Assembly: GCA_025363775.1 (NCBI GenBank)
Contig: JANYLG010000025.1
Span: 1 to 41,485, forward strand
Source: Acidobacteriota bacterium
Lineage (GTDB): Bacteria; Acidobacteriota; Vicinamibacteria; Vicinamibacterales; Fen-181
Reading direction: 5' to 3'
DNA length: 41,485 bases
Shown here: in pieces, positions 15,671-24,149 of the stretch
Numbering within the stretch: position 1 is the stretch's first letter
How the letters are laid out: each line of letters opens with the position of its first letter
Position numbers and translations under genes: made by a program
Notes under the pieces: generated by a model
Database searches by the model: none
What the model saw: the letters and a program-made list of their open reading frames with translations, nothing else
Told to the model about the DNA's origin: nothing

Positions 15671-18070
15671 TCATCGCTCTGCGTTCGCGCGCACGATCCT
15701 GATTCCGTAGACCGCCGCGAGTTCGTTGCCGCCCGTTGCCTGGAACCGCACCGTCACCTTCGGCTTGCCTTTCACCAGATCCGCTGGCAGGGGGTATTTC
15801 AGGTCGAAGAAGCCGACGTTCTTCTCGGGGCTCCTCCGGTCCACGGCCTGCGAGGCCAGCTTCGCGCCGTCGATCAGGATGTCGAACGTGCGGTTCGCCC
15901 GTTCGTCTCCCGCGTAGGTCACGATGAGGATCATCGGCTGCGCCGGATCCTCGGGCACGTCCATCGAGAACCAGCCGGTGCCGCGGCGGCCGTAGCGGCC
16001 GTTCACCTGCGTCGGCGATGCGCTCTCGCCCTGATAGTTCGCGTCACGCTCCGCCTGCATCTGCCCCGGCTGTGCGAAACCCAGCGTCGCCGCCTCGAGC
16101 TTGCGCTGCTTCTCCTGCGCGGCCCGGATCATCGCGGCGCGGGCCTCCCACTCGGCGGGCGTGTAGAGATCCCAGTAGGCCGCGTAGGTGCGGCGGTGCA
16201 GTGCGTAGAAGGGAACGAAGTCCACGTCACGGTCGCGGCCCACACCTTCCGTACGGAAGCGTCCCGGCTTGCCCGCGACCGGCTTCAGCCAGCTGGTCAC
16301 GGGCTGGCCGGCCGCGATGAACGACGGAACCGTGGGCGGCGTCGATGGCGACGCGCTCTCACTACGCCCGCCGCGCGGCTGGATCGGGCCGAGATCGCCG
16401 GCGAGCACCAGCGGTCCCCACATCAGCGCGACGCGATTGGCGTTGTCGGGAAGCGGCTCGACGCGAAGCGTCTTGGGCAGGACGATCTCCACCGTATCAC
16501 CCGTCTTCCAGGTGCGGTTCACTTCCACGTAGCTGCCGGCCGCGGGCAGCGACTTGACCGCCGCACCGTTCACCTTGACCGAGAACCCGTCGCCCGCCCA
16601 GTAGGGACGCCGGAGCGCCAGCGTGAACGCTTTCGGCGCCTTGGTGGCGAACGTCAGCGATGCGGTGTCGCCGTCCGGGAATGTCGTGGCCACCGTGATG
16701 GTGATGCCGGCCGATTTCCACTGCGCGGTTGACGGCACATACAGGTTCACCCAGAGCCGGTCGCTCGCTTCGTAGTACACCCCGTCGCCGTGGAGCGCGT
16801 GGCTCTCCATCCCGGAGCCGACGCAGCACGTGAAGCTCTGCGTCATGTTCTGGTATTCGCGCGAGACGCCCTGGCCCACCGGGACCATGTAGCAGGTGGC
16901 GCCGTCGGCCGGGTCGATAGAGCCCAGGATGTGGTTGAACAGCGCGCGTTCGTGGAAGTCGGCGTAGCGCACGTCCGGCTCGAGCGCGAAGAGCGCGCGC
17001 GCCATCTTGATCAGGTTGTAGACGTTGCAGGTCTCGGCGGTGCGACCCTCGATCATGTCGTTCAGCTTGTCCGGCTGGCCGAAGTACTCGTTCCGCCCGT
17101 GGCCGCCGGTTGCGAAACTGTGATGCTGCACCACCTGGTCCCAGAAGAACTTCGCCGCGATCCCGTCACGCGTGCTTCCCGTGTAGATGTAGCGCGTAAG
17201 CGACCCGAGCAGCTTCGGCACCTGCGTGTTGCCGTGCTTGCCGGCCAGGATATCCTCGCGGCGCGACAGCGGGTCGATGATCGCCTTGTGGTCGAAGCGG
17301 TCCGAGAGGGCGAGCCACCGCCTGTCGCCCGTGTCGGCGTAGAGATCGGCCAGCACCTCGTTCATGCCGCCGAACTCGGTGGCCAGCATCCGCTGCGTCT
17401 GTTCGGCGTCGAGCTTCGAGACGATGCTCTCGGCCCACGCGGCGTACTTGATCTCCACTTCCAGCGCCGTGCGGTTGCCGGTGTGACGATACGCGTCGCG
17501 AAGCCCGGCGTAGATCTTGTGCAGCACGTACCACGGCGACCAGAGGCCGTTGAGATCGAACCCGCCCGACTTGATCACGCCCCTGCTCAGGTCCTGGAAG
17601 CGGATCTTGCCATCGACGCCATCCTTGTCGGCCTGGGCGCCGATGTAGCCGTCGCCCTGCTTGTCCTGCACGGCCTCGAGTTCCGCGACGAGGTAGTCCG
17701 CGCGCTCCTTGAAGCGAGGGTCGCCCGTGGACGCGAACATCAGGCTCACGCCCGAGAGATAGTGGCCCGCGATGTGGCCCGTGAGCTGTCGGCCCGGGCC
17801 GTCCCACCCGCCGTAGCCCTGCGCCTTCGGCTCGAGGCCGGCACTTTTTCGCAGGAACGCCACCATGCGATCGGGCTCGAGCGACAGCAGGTACTGAGCA
17901 TTGAGATCCTGTGCGTGCCTGAGCGGCCCGCCCGTGACGCGGACGTCGCTCAGGGGCAGGGCTCGAGCCTTCTGTGGAGCGACGGCTCTCGCAGGCGTTC
18001 CAACCTGTGCGGACACCTGGCATCCGGCCACGAGCGCGGCACTGAGCAACGCGATCAGATACCGTTTCAC
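15671..18070 (-). CDS. GH127 beta-L-arabinofuranosidase family protein, probable lipoprotein
   Basis: A 799-residue protein of family GH127 (DUF1680). The start is the GTG at 18070, with AGGAG 7 nt upstream. The N-terminus KRYLIALLSAALVAGC fits a lipoprotein signal with Cys17 as lipid anchor. The (alpha/alpha)6 catalytic domain spans about 40-450. The signature of GH127 is present: E346-T-C348 in RTAETCNVYN and C415-C416 in SFTCCVGSGMESH; in the characterised Bifidobacterium enzyme the equivalent Glu and Cys residues bind zinc, with a Cys as nucleophile. After it come beta-sandwich domains and a longer C-terminal extension (about 590-799). It would release L-arabinofuranose from plant cell-wall or glycoprotein glycans; other sugars are possible. 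Confidence 0.9.
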   Translation of the reverse strand: MKRYLIALLSAALVAGCQVSAQVGTPARAVAPQKARALPLSDVRVTGGPLRHAQDLNAQYLLSLEPDRMVAFLRKSAGLEPKAQGYGGWDGPGRQLTGHIAGHYLSGVSLMFASTGDPRFKERADYLVAELEAVQDKQGDGYIGAQADKDGVDGKIRFQDLSRGVIKSGGFDLNGLWSPWYVLHKIYAGLRDAYRHTGNRTALEVEIKYAAWAESIVSKLDAEQTQRMLATEFGGMNEVLADLYADTGDRRWLALSDRFDHKAIIDPLSRREDILAGKHGNTQVPKLLGSLTRYIYTGSTRDGIAAKFFWDQVVQHHSFATGGHGRNEYFGQPDKLNDMIEGRTAETCNVYNLIKMARALFALEPDVRYADFHERALFNHILGSIDPADGATCYMVPVGQGVSREYQNMTQSFTCCVGSGMESHALHGDGVYYEASDRLWVNLYVPSTAQWKSAGITITVATTFPDGDTASLTFATKAPKAFTLALRRPYWAGDGFSVKVNGAAVKSLPAAGSYVEVNRTWKTGDTVEIVLPKTLRVEPLPDNANRVALMWGPLVLAGDLGPIQPRGGRSESASPSTPPTVPSFIAAGQPVTSWLKPVAGKPGRFRTEGVGRDRDVDFVPFYALHRRTYAAYWDLYTPAEWEARAAMIRAAQEKQRKLEAATLGFAQPGQMQAERDANYQGESASPTQVNGRYGRRGTGWFSMDVPEDPAQPMILIVTYAGDERANRTFDILIDGAKLASQAVDRRSPEKNVGFFDLKYPLPADLVKGKPKVTVRFQATGGNELAAVYGIRIVRANAER

Positions 18071-18198
18071 AAGTGACTCCTGTAGGGAAAGCAGCGACGC
18101 GCAGAGGACTAGCCAGGGGACATCACGTTCTCCCGACCGTCCACCGGCCAACCCTTCGAATTATCACTTTTTTCTCGTCTGGCACCATGGCTGGGGTG

Positions 18199-18250
18199 TC
18201 GCCCATGGGGTCAGACGTGAAAAACGCCAACATTCAAGACCTGACTCCAA
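18199..18250. repeat. REP-like element upstream of the aldo/keto reductase
   Basis: The stretch from CGCCCATGGGGTCAGACGTG through ACATTCAAGACCTGACTCC has GGGGTCAG at the left and CTGACTCC at the right as imperfect inverted ends. GGGGTCAGA also occurs at 7699-7707. Such GGGGTCAG...CTGACCCC ends are common in dispersed intergenic repeats of environmental genomes. It sits just upstream of the -10 box of the next gene. Confidence 0.45.
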
Positions 18251-18259
18251 GATGGTGGG

Positions 18260-18265
18260 TATAAT
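18260..18265 (+). promoter_or_regulatory. -10 element before the aldo/keto reductase
   Basis: A perfect TATAAT. The expected start (about 18272) falls 1-2 nt before the ATG of a 27-codon upstream frame. No good -35 is found at standard spacing; the candidate TTCAAG (18233-18238) is 21 nt away. Confidence 0.5.
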
Positions 18266-18273
18266 CGCACCGC

Positions 18274-18357
18274 ATGGGCGCTGTGCCTGACGACCGTCGT
18301 TCTCGCCGCGTTCTTGCCAATGAACCTCCGCGCACGGCAGCAAAACACATCATATGA
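18274..18357 (+). CDS. Possible 27-residue leader peptide coupled to the aldo/keto reductase
   Basis: ATG at 18274 opens a frame MGAVPDDRRSRRVLANEPPR ending TAAKHII, whose stop overlaps the reductase start as ATGA. The reductase itself has no visible ribosome site, so translation could be coupled to this frame, whose own start would be nearly leaderless behind the TATAAT at 18260. Whether it is translated is unknown. Confidence 0.35.
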   Translation: MGAVPDDRRSRRVLANEPPRTAAKHII

Positions 18358-19541
18358 CCAAGGTAACCCGCAGGACGTTTTTTCAGGCCTCCACCGCCGC
18401 CGCCGCAGGCGCGGCGCTCCCGGCAGCACGGGCCGCGGGTCAGCCCGCTCAACCCGACGCCCCGAAGATCAAGCGCTTCAAGGCGCTTGGGAAGACCGGG
18501 TGGAAGGTGGGCGACATCTCGGGCGGATCCGGGCAGACCGATCCCGGCCTCCTCGACTACATGTTCCAGGCCGGCATCAACCTGATCGACACCGGGCAGC
18601 AGTACGGCGGTCACGAGGAACTCATCGGCAAGGTATTGCCGAAGTGGCGCAGTAAGGTGTTCGTGCTCGATAAGTGGGATCCGTCGCTCATCACGGCGAC
18701 GGTGACGAAATCGGCGCTGCTCGAGTCGCTCGACGTCTCGCTGAAGAAGCTGAACACGACGTACATCGACTGCATGATGCTGCACTCGATCGGCCATCCG
18801 CGCTACGGCGGGCTCGAGCGCATCCAGAACCCGGCCATCTACGAAGCGTGGGACGCGGCGAAGAAGCTCGGGAAGATCCGCTTCACTGGCGCGTCGAGCC
18901 ACGGCGTCACGATGATCGAGGAAATGGGCTGGGGCATCGACAACAACCGGTTCGACGTGATCCTCATCGGCGCGAACTTCCTCACGCACGGCGTCGAGCC
19001 ACTGCTGAAGAAGGCGCGCGCGAAAGGCGTGGCGACCATCGCGATGAAGACGATGACGCTGTACACGTCGGACCTGAACATCCGCGCGCTCCAGGGCCAG
19101 CACACCAACGCGCGGCAGGCGTGCCTGAAGTGGGTGCTCGCCTCCGGCCTGTTCGACACGCTCGTCGCCCGCATCCCGAGCTACGACACAGCCGCGGAAT
19201 ACCTGGCCGTCTCGGGCACGACGACGCTGGCGGCTCCCGACCGAGGGCGGCTGGACCTGGTCGCCGAACACATCGGGCGCGACTACTGCCGGCCGGGCTG
19301 CGGCGCATGCCTCGACGCGTGCCCCCAGAACGTGCGCGTCGCCGACATCCTGCGGTACCGGATGTACTTCGAGAACTACCGCGAGCAGAAACTGGGCATC
19401 GAGAAGTACCGCCAGGTGCCGGCCGGGCAGCGCGCGAGCGCGTGTGAAGGATGCCCGGCCCCATGCGAGGCCGTCTGCCCCTACGGTGTGCAGATCCGCA
19501 GACGGCTGACCGGCGCGCACCAGATGCTGTCGCTGGTCTGA
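18354..19541 (+). CDS. Tat-exported aldo/keto reductase with C-terminal iron-sulfur cluster domain
   Basis: A 395-residue oxidoreductase. The N-terminus TRRTFFQASTAAAAGAALPA is a twin-arginine signal. The (beta/alpha)8 barrel follows with the aldo/keto reductase tetrad: Asp and Tyr in INLIDTGQQYGG, Lys in FVLDKWDP and His in CMMLHSIGHP. The C-terminal part holds two Cys groups, CRPGCGACLDACPQ and CEGCPAPCEAVCP, of the kind that bind 4Fe-4S clusters in a subgroup of these enzymes. Tat export fits folding with cofactors in the cytoplasm. It probably reduces a carbonyl or acts on a sugar in the periplasm; substrate unknown. A short secreted-protein gene follows after about 65 nt. Confidence 0.88.
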   Translation: MTKVTRRTFFQASTAAAAGAALPAARAAGQPAQPDAPKIKRFKALGKTGWKVGDISGGSGQTDPGLLDYMFQAGINLIDTGQQYGGHEELIGKVLPKWRSKVFVLDKWDPSLITATVTKSALLESLDVSLKKLNTTYIDCMMLHSIGHPRYGGLERIQNPAIYEAWDAAKKLGKIRFTGASSHGVTMIEEMGWGIDNNRFDVILIGANFLTHGVEPLLKKARAKGVATIAMKTMTLYTSDLNIRALQGQHTNARQACLKWVLASGLFDTLVARIPSYDTAAEYLAVSGTTTLAAPDRGRLDLVAEHIGRDYCRPGCGACLDACPQNVRVADILRYRMYFENYREQKLGIEKYRQVPAGQRASACEGCPAPCEAVCPYGVQIRRRLTGAHQMLSLV

Positions 19542-19606
19542 ACGGCAACCGACGATGACCTGTTTACGGCAGGGCACAACATGTGGCGCTCTTACACGAG
19601 GACATG

Positions 19607-20380
19607 ATGTCGAATCACAAGGCGGTAACCGGTGTGCTGCTCGCGATAGGGTTGTTCGTGGTCGGCGCCTCTGCTTCGCGGGCCGCAGAGACGGCGCAGG
19701 ACGTCCTGGCGAAATCGATCCGGGCCCACGGCGGCGACAAACTGACCACGTGGAAGACGATGGTGGTCGAGGGCACGATCGACATGCAGGACGGCATCGC
19801 CTACCACGCCGCCTACCGGTTGTGGGCGAAGATGCCCGGCAAGCTCCGCGTCGAACATGACTTGACGGCCGACCGCGGTCGGCGCTTCGACCAGTACTTC
19901 CTGAACGGCGGCGTCTCCTGGATGCGCCGCAACCTCATCGTCGGGACGGTCCCGCCCGCGCGGATGCAGGGGTGGCTCGACCAGTGTGCCGGCGTCGCGC
20001 GCTACGCGAAGCACGGCGCGGCCTTCACGCTGCAGCCGGATGCGGTCGTGCAGTGGCAGGTGCCGGCCGACCCGGGCTCGAACACCCTGAAGGTCGTCGA
20101 GAGCCGACCGGCGTGGGTGCTGCGCGCGACGATCGACGGCGCCCTGGTGGAGTTGCACATCGACAAGGAGCGCTTCTTCCTGTTGCAGGAAACCACGCCC
20201 GACAGCCGCCGCGTGTTCTCGGGATTCATCAACTTCGCCGGCCGGGTGCTGCCCACGAAGATCAACGAGTTCGCGAAGACGCGCCAGGGCGAAACGCTCA
20301 CGCCGATCACCTGGAAATCGGTGAAGTACGACGTCGCAGTCGAGGACTGGCTGTTCGACGAGGACAAGCCGATTCGATGA
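19607..20380 (+). CDS. Uncharacterised exported protein, LolA/outer-membrane lipoprotein carrier-like
   Basis: A 257-residue protein with a signal peptide (VTGVLLAIGLFVVGASASRA) followed by AQDVLAKSIRAHGGDKLTTW, the usual opening of a large group of secreted beta-sheet proteins resembling LolA-type sorting proteins. The body alternates beta-strand-like segments: MVVEGTIDMQDGI, WAKMPGKLRVEHD, LVELHIDKERFFLLQETTP. The ATG at 19607 is chosen because GAGG lies 5 nt upstream; the adjacent ATG at 19604 is closer than ideal. It follows the aldo/keto reductase in the same direction and may be co-transcribed. Function unknown. Confidence 0.75.
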   Translation: MSNHKAVTGVLLAIGLFVVGASASRAAETAQDVLAKSIRAHGGDKLTTWKTMVVEGTIDMQDGIAYHAAYRLWAKMPGKLRVEHDLTADRGRRFDQYFLNGGVSWMRRNLIVGTVPPARMQGWLDQCAGVARYAKHGAAFTLQPDAVVQWQVPADPGSNTLKVVESRPAWVLRATIDGALVELHIDKERFFLLQETTPDSRRVFSGFINFAGRVLPTKINEFAKTRQGETLTPITWKSVKYDVAVEDWLFDEDKPIR

Positions 20381-20404
20381 CGGGCGCGCCTGAGTATTCA
20401 GCCC

Positions 20405-20430
20405 TGACCCTCGAGCCTCGAGCCTCGATC
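20405..20430. repeat. Short heptamer array in a convergent gap
   Basis: TGACCCT-CGAGCCT-CGAGCCT-CGATCAC: two perfect CGAGCCT units with diverged flanks, in the 91-bp gap between two convergent genes. Confidence 0.6.
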
Positions 20431-20471
20431 ACTACGGCTACGTGGTCGTCACGCTCGCTCGAATCCCGGGA

Positions 20472-21518
20472 TCACGTCGTCCGCGTGACCTTCGACAGCC
20501 CCCTCGGTTGATCGGGATCGAACCCGCGGCGGCGACTGAGGTGGAAGGCCAGCAACTGGCCGGGGACCACCGCGGCGATGGGCGACAACCACTCGGGGAT
20601 CCCGACCGGCAGCCGTAGCGGCGCCAGGGCAAGAGACAGCGACGAGTCGAGATTCGACAGCACGACGGGCCTGGCGCCGCGGGCAGTCATCGCGCGGATC
20701 AGTTCTTCGACTTCCTGGCTGACCGCGCCCGCCACGTTGACGACGATGGCGGCGAAGCCGGTGTCGATCAGGGCGATTGGACCATGCTGGAAGTCGGCGG
20801 CGGAATACGGCTCAACGGCGACGTACGCCAGTTCCTTGGCCTTCAGCGAAATCTCGAACGCGGTCGCATAGTTGAAGCCTCGCCCGATCACCACGCCGTG
20901 CCCGGCGTCCTCGAGCGCAGCGGCGGCCGCGTTCATCGCGCCGTCGTCCACGTCGAGGGCCGCTGCGACGTGGGACGGCACGGCCTGCAGTTCCTCGCGG
21001 CGCCGGGCATCATCGCCGACCGCGGCGGAGAGCATCGCCAGCGCGAGCAGTTGCGCGGTGTAGGTTTTCGTCGCGGCGACGCTCCGTTCAGGGCCGGCCC
21101 TCAGGAGCAGGGTGTGGTCAGCGACCTCGGTCAGCGGGGAGCCAGCCGCGTTGGTGATGGCCAGCGTGGCGCATCCCTGGCGCCGCCCCTCTTCCACGAC
21201 GGCCACCAAGTCCGGCGACTCGCCGGACTGTGAGATCCCCACCACCAGCGCATCGTCCATTCGTGGCGGCGTGAGGTAGCGCGTGAACAGCGACGGCGTG
21301 GCCAGCGTCACCGTCAATCGGTTGAAGGCGCCGAACACGTACTGCGCGTAGCGCGCCGCGTTGTCGGACGAGCCACGCGCGGCGATCACGACGTGGCGCA
21401 CAGCCCGCGCGCGCAGGGCGCGGGCAATCGCCTCCACGTCACCCGCGCCGTCGGTCAGCAGGTGCCGCAGGCTTTCCGGCTGTTCGGCAATCTCGCGGAG
21501 CAGCATCGATTCAGGCAT
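20472..21518 (-). CDS. SIS-domain sugar-phosphate isomerase/deaminase (GlmS/NagB-II-like)
   Basis: A 348-residue protein with two SIS domains. It begins MPESMLLREIAEQPESLRHL, the start typical of GlmS isomerase-like proteins that lack the glutaminase domain. SIS1 shows VIAARGSSDNAARYA and VGISQSGESPDLVAVV, the phosphosugar-binding Ser/Gly segments; SIS2 contains VVIGRGFNYATAFEISLKAK and ELAYVAVEPYSAADFQHGP. The catalytic Glu/Lys region (FEISLKAKEL) and the C-terminal QPRGLSKVT tail are present. Enzymes with this layout are glucosamine-6-phosphate deaminases (NagB-II) or related aminosugar isomerases, linking aminosugars to glycolysis. Transcription probably starts at the ATG itself, from a strong promoter. 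Confidence 0.88.
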   Translation of the reverse strand: MPESMLLREIAEQPESLRHLLTDGAGDVEAIARALRARAVRHVVIAARGSSDNAARYAQYVFGAFNRLTVTLATPSLFTRYLTPPRMDDALVVGISQSGESPDLVAVVEEGRRQGCATLAITNAAGSPLTEVADHTLLLRAGPERSVAATKTYTAQLLALAMLSAAVGDDARRREELQAVPSHVAAALDVDDGAMNAAAAALEDAGHGVVIGRGFNYATAFEISLKAKELAYVAVEPYSAADFQHGPIALIDTGFAAIVVNVAGAVSQEVEELIRAMTARGARPVVLSNLDSSLSLALAPLRLPVGIPEWLSPIAAVVPGQLLAFHLSRRRGFDPDQPRGLSKVTRTT

Positions 21519-21525
21519 GCCGGGG

Positions 21526-21554
21526 ATTGTACCGGTGGCCGGGTCGCGTCACAA
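21526..21554 (-). promoter_or_regulatory. Sigma-70 type promoter of the SIS gene, leaderless
   Basis: TTGTGA (21554-21549) and TACAAT (21531-21526) with a 17-bp spacer on the minus strand. Only 7 nt separate the -10 box from the ATG at 21518, so the transcript would begin at or next to the start codon. Confidence 0.65.
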
Positions 21555-21639
21555 ATGGCAACGGCCGGGCTATCATCTCGACCATGAGAAAGCCCCCCCA
21601 CAGATTGCGCTCTTCGGAGCGGAGAGGAGAGGCTCAGAA

Positions 21640-21699
21640 CTGACAGCCAGAGCCATGAGTCCTGAGCGTCTTCGTGGCCGAGGGCCGACAGCCGAGCGC
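21640..21699. repeat. Degenerate heptamer array after the M14 gene
   Basis: Units such as TGGCCGA, GGGCCGA, CAGCCGA stand in a row at the right end, with weaker 7-base periodicity before. It abuts the stop codon of the broken M14 peptidase gene. Confidence 0.5.
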
Positions 21700-24110
21700 C
21701 TACTTCGCGTCCTGCTTCCGGCCGGCGTTCAGGCTGTCGAAGTTCAGAAGCGTGTTGAACACCATCGAATAGCTGCCGATCGTCTCGCCGCGGTAGATCG
21801 GGTTGTTGGCGAACAGGACGACGTGGCCCTGCCCGACCGGCACGTCCACCACCACCGGCCGCTGGGCGATATCCGTCCCGCCGTCGAGCAACCCCGAGAC
21901 CAGCAACGTGTTCTGCGCGTCGAAGCGCAGCGCGACACGCGGCCGGAACTGCGGAGGGATGAGGTTGGCCGGGTTCCGCTTCAACTGCTCGTCGGTGGGC
22001 AGCGGGTACTGCCACGGCTGCGTCACCACCGGCGTCGGCAGCGGCGTCAGGTTCGTGCCCTCGTACATCGGACGCCCCAATTCGGCCGAGCTGTTCGACC
22101 CGACGAAGACGCCACCCTGAGCGATGAACTCGCGCAGGTGAGTCACCCCCTCGAGGCCCATCCCGATGCGCGTATCGTCGGTCTGCGCCCAGGTGCCGAT
22201 GTTCGGCAGTTCCGACTTCTTCCAGGGTGTCGGGTTCCGCCACATCGGAGACCCTTCGACCGCCCCCTGACCGCCGCCCGGCCCGAAGATGATCACGTCG
22301 TATTTCGCGCGCAGGTTCGGCGTCTTCTTGACCGTCTCGGGATCGATGTAGTCGTACGGCACGCCGTAGATGTCGAACGCCTGACGCCACCAGCCCTCGG
22401 TCTGTGTGCTCGTCCACTGGTGCAGGATGGCAACGCGAGCCGCCCGCGCCACGTGCGTCTTCACCGTCGGCGCCGCGGCCAGCGCGACCCCCTCGAGGCC
22501 GAGCGATGTCAACTGCTTGTCCAGGTCACCCCGGGCCACGCCCTTGACGATGAACGTGCCGCGGGTGAACTTGGCGCCGCCTGCCTCGAACGGCTCCTCG
22601 GCCACCTGGATGTCCGCGTCCTTCAGCGTGTATCGCAAGGTGATCAGCGAGTTGTTGCCGGTCTCTTTGATGGCGAACAGCGAGCCCTGGCCGGACACGC
22701 CGCCGACGGCCTTCACCTCGCCCTTGACGAGTTCCACTGGAGCATCGAGGACTTTCACATCGGTGACGCGCACCGCCTGCACGCCGAATCCCTCCGGGAA
22801 CGTCCACCCGGTGTCGTCGTACGGACGCGTCTGCGGGTCGTTGGGCGCCCAGTACTGGTAGTCGAGCAGGGCGTCGGCAGTTCGAGAGTAGGGCTGGTCC
22901 ATGCGGACGATGTAGCTGCCAGCCGGGAATTCGCGCGTCATCGGCGCGAGTGTCTCGGCCGGTGCCGGAGGCGGAGCCGCCTGTGACGCCGTCGCCTGCG
23001 GCGAGCCGGCCTGGGGTGTCGTCGCTGCTGGCGGAGGCGCATCGCCGCCCCTCTGTCCCCCGCCGCGCCCGCCTCGTCCCCCACCGCCACCGCTCGCCGC
23101 GGGCCGTGCCGGCAGCGTGACCGTGAACGCGGAGGTGGCACGCGAAATCTCAACGCCCTGTTTCTGCAGCACGCGCAATAGCTCCGCCTGCGGGCCGAGC
23201 CGCGGGTCGCTGGCGGTCAGTACGTAAGCCGCCGGTCCCTCGACCTTCGGCTTCATCACCGACCGCTTGCTCTTGTCGTAAAAGTTCCGGAGGAAGTAGA
23301 CCCGGTTGTTGGCGAAGTAGTTGAGCGAGACGATGATGCCGGTCTGACGCTCGGCGGCGTGTCGTTGGGGTGCTTCTTCTTCCACTCGTACACGTCCACC
23401 ATGTAGTCGCGGCCGTCGGGCTCGACCACCGGCGTGATCAACGTGATGACGTGCTCGCGGATGTTGCGGATGTAGGGGCTCTCGTCCACCGCGAGGCGGT
23501 AGGCCAGCTCCATCAGCGCGGTAGGCGCGCCGGCCTCGTTCGAGTGGACCGCGCCGGTGATGTAGTACACGGGCGCTGCGCGCTTCGCGATCTCATCCGC
23601 CACGGCGTCATCGAGCTTGATCGTCCGCGGATCGGCCAGCCTGGCGAGATCGGCCTTGTTCTTTTCGAGCTTCGCCATCAGCGCCTCAGACGCCACGGCG
23701 ACGCCGAGCATCTCGCGCCCTTCCTCGGTAGTGCCGATGCTGTAGACCTTGACGCGCGGCGTGGACTTGGCAAGAAGGCGCATGTAGTCGTGCACCTCCC
23801 TCGAGTACGGCAACTTGCCTGGCGCTCCCGCGATGTCGCCGAGGATGGCCTTCGGCGTCGGGACCGTCTTCGAGGCCGGCAGGTAGTCGATCACCGGCGA
23901 GAGGAAGAAGGTCTCGGTGGTGTACTCCTTGATCTTCTTCGTGTATTCCTCGTCGATCGGCTGGCTGGCCAGGCGGCCGGGTTTGGCGATGGCCAGCGCC
24001 GCATCACCGACCGGCTGCCCGGGCCTCGCCTGCCCGGCCAGGAGAAAAACCGGCGATGCCGCGACCAGCGCCGCGAGCAACACGTTCTTCACACGGGTAT
24101 CACGGTGCAT
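21700..24110 (-). pseudogene. M14-family zinc carboxypeptidase, broken by an out-of-frame internal deletion
   Basis: The 5' part (24110 to about 23350) has a signal peptide and a good M14 start: zinc ligands in ITGAVHSNEAGAP (H-x-x-E), then LITPVVEPDGRDYMVDVYEW. It goes out of frame after HPNDTPPS. The 3' part resumes one frame over at RQTGIIVSLNYFANNRVYF and continues with GPAAYVLTASDPRLG, a low-complexity Gly/Pro/Ala stretch and the conserved RMDQPYSRTADALLDYQYW. In relatives about 170 residues lie between, holding the third zinc ligand and other active-site parts. So the gene has lost a block and is frameshifted near 23341-23360; neither half can be active. The ATG at 24110 has GAGGTGA just upstream. 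It is the second gene after the BNR protein (39 nt). Confidence 0.85.
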
Positions 24111-24149
24111 CGATCACCTCATCGGGCGACGACCGGTCGCCGCTACGAT

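Noticed and set aside
21700-23385. Independent gene for the 3' half of the M14 peptidase
   Set aside because: It has no start with ribosome site or signal peptide, and its opening residues are the out-of-frame reading of the 5' part.
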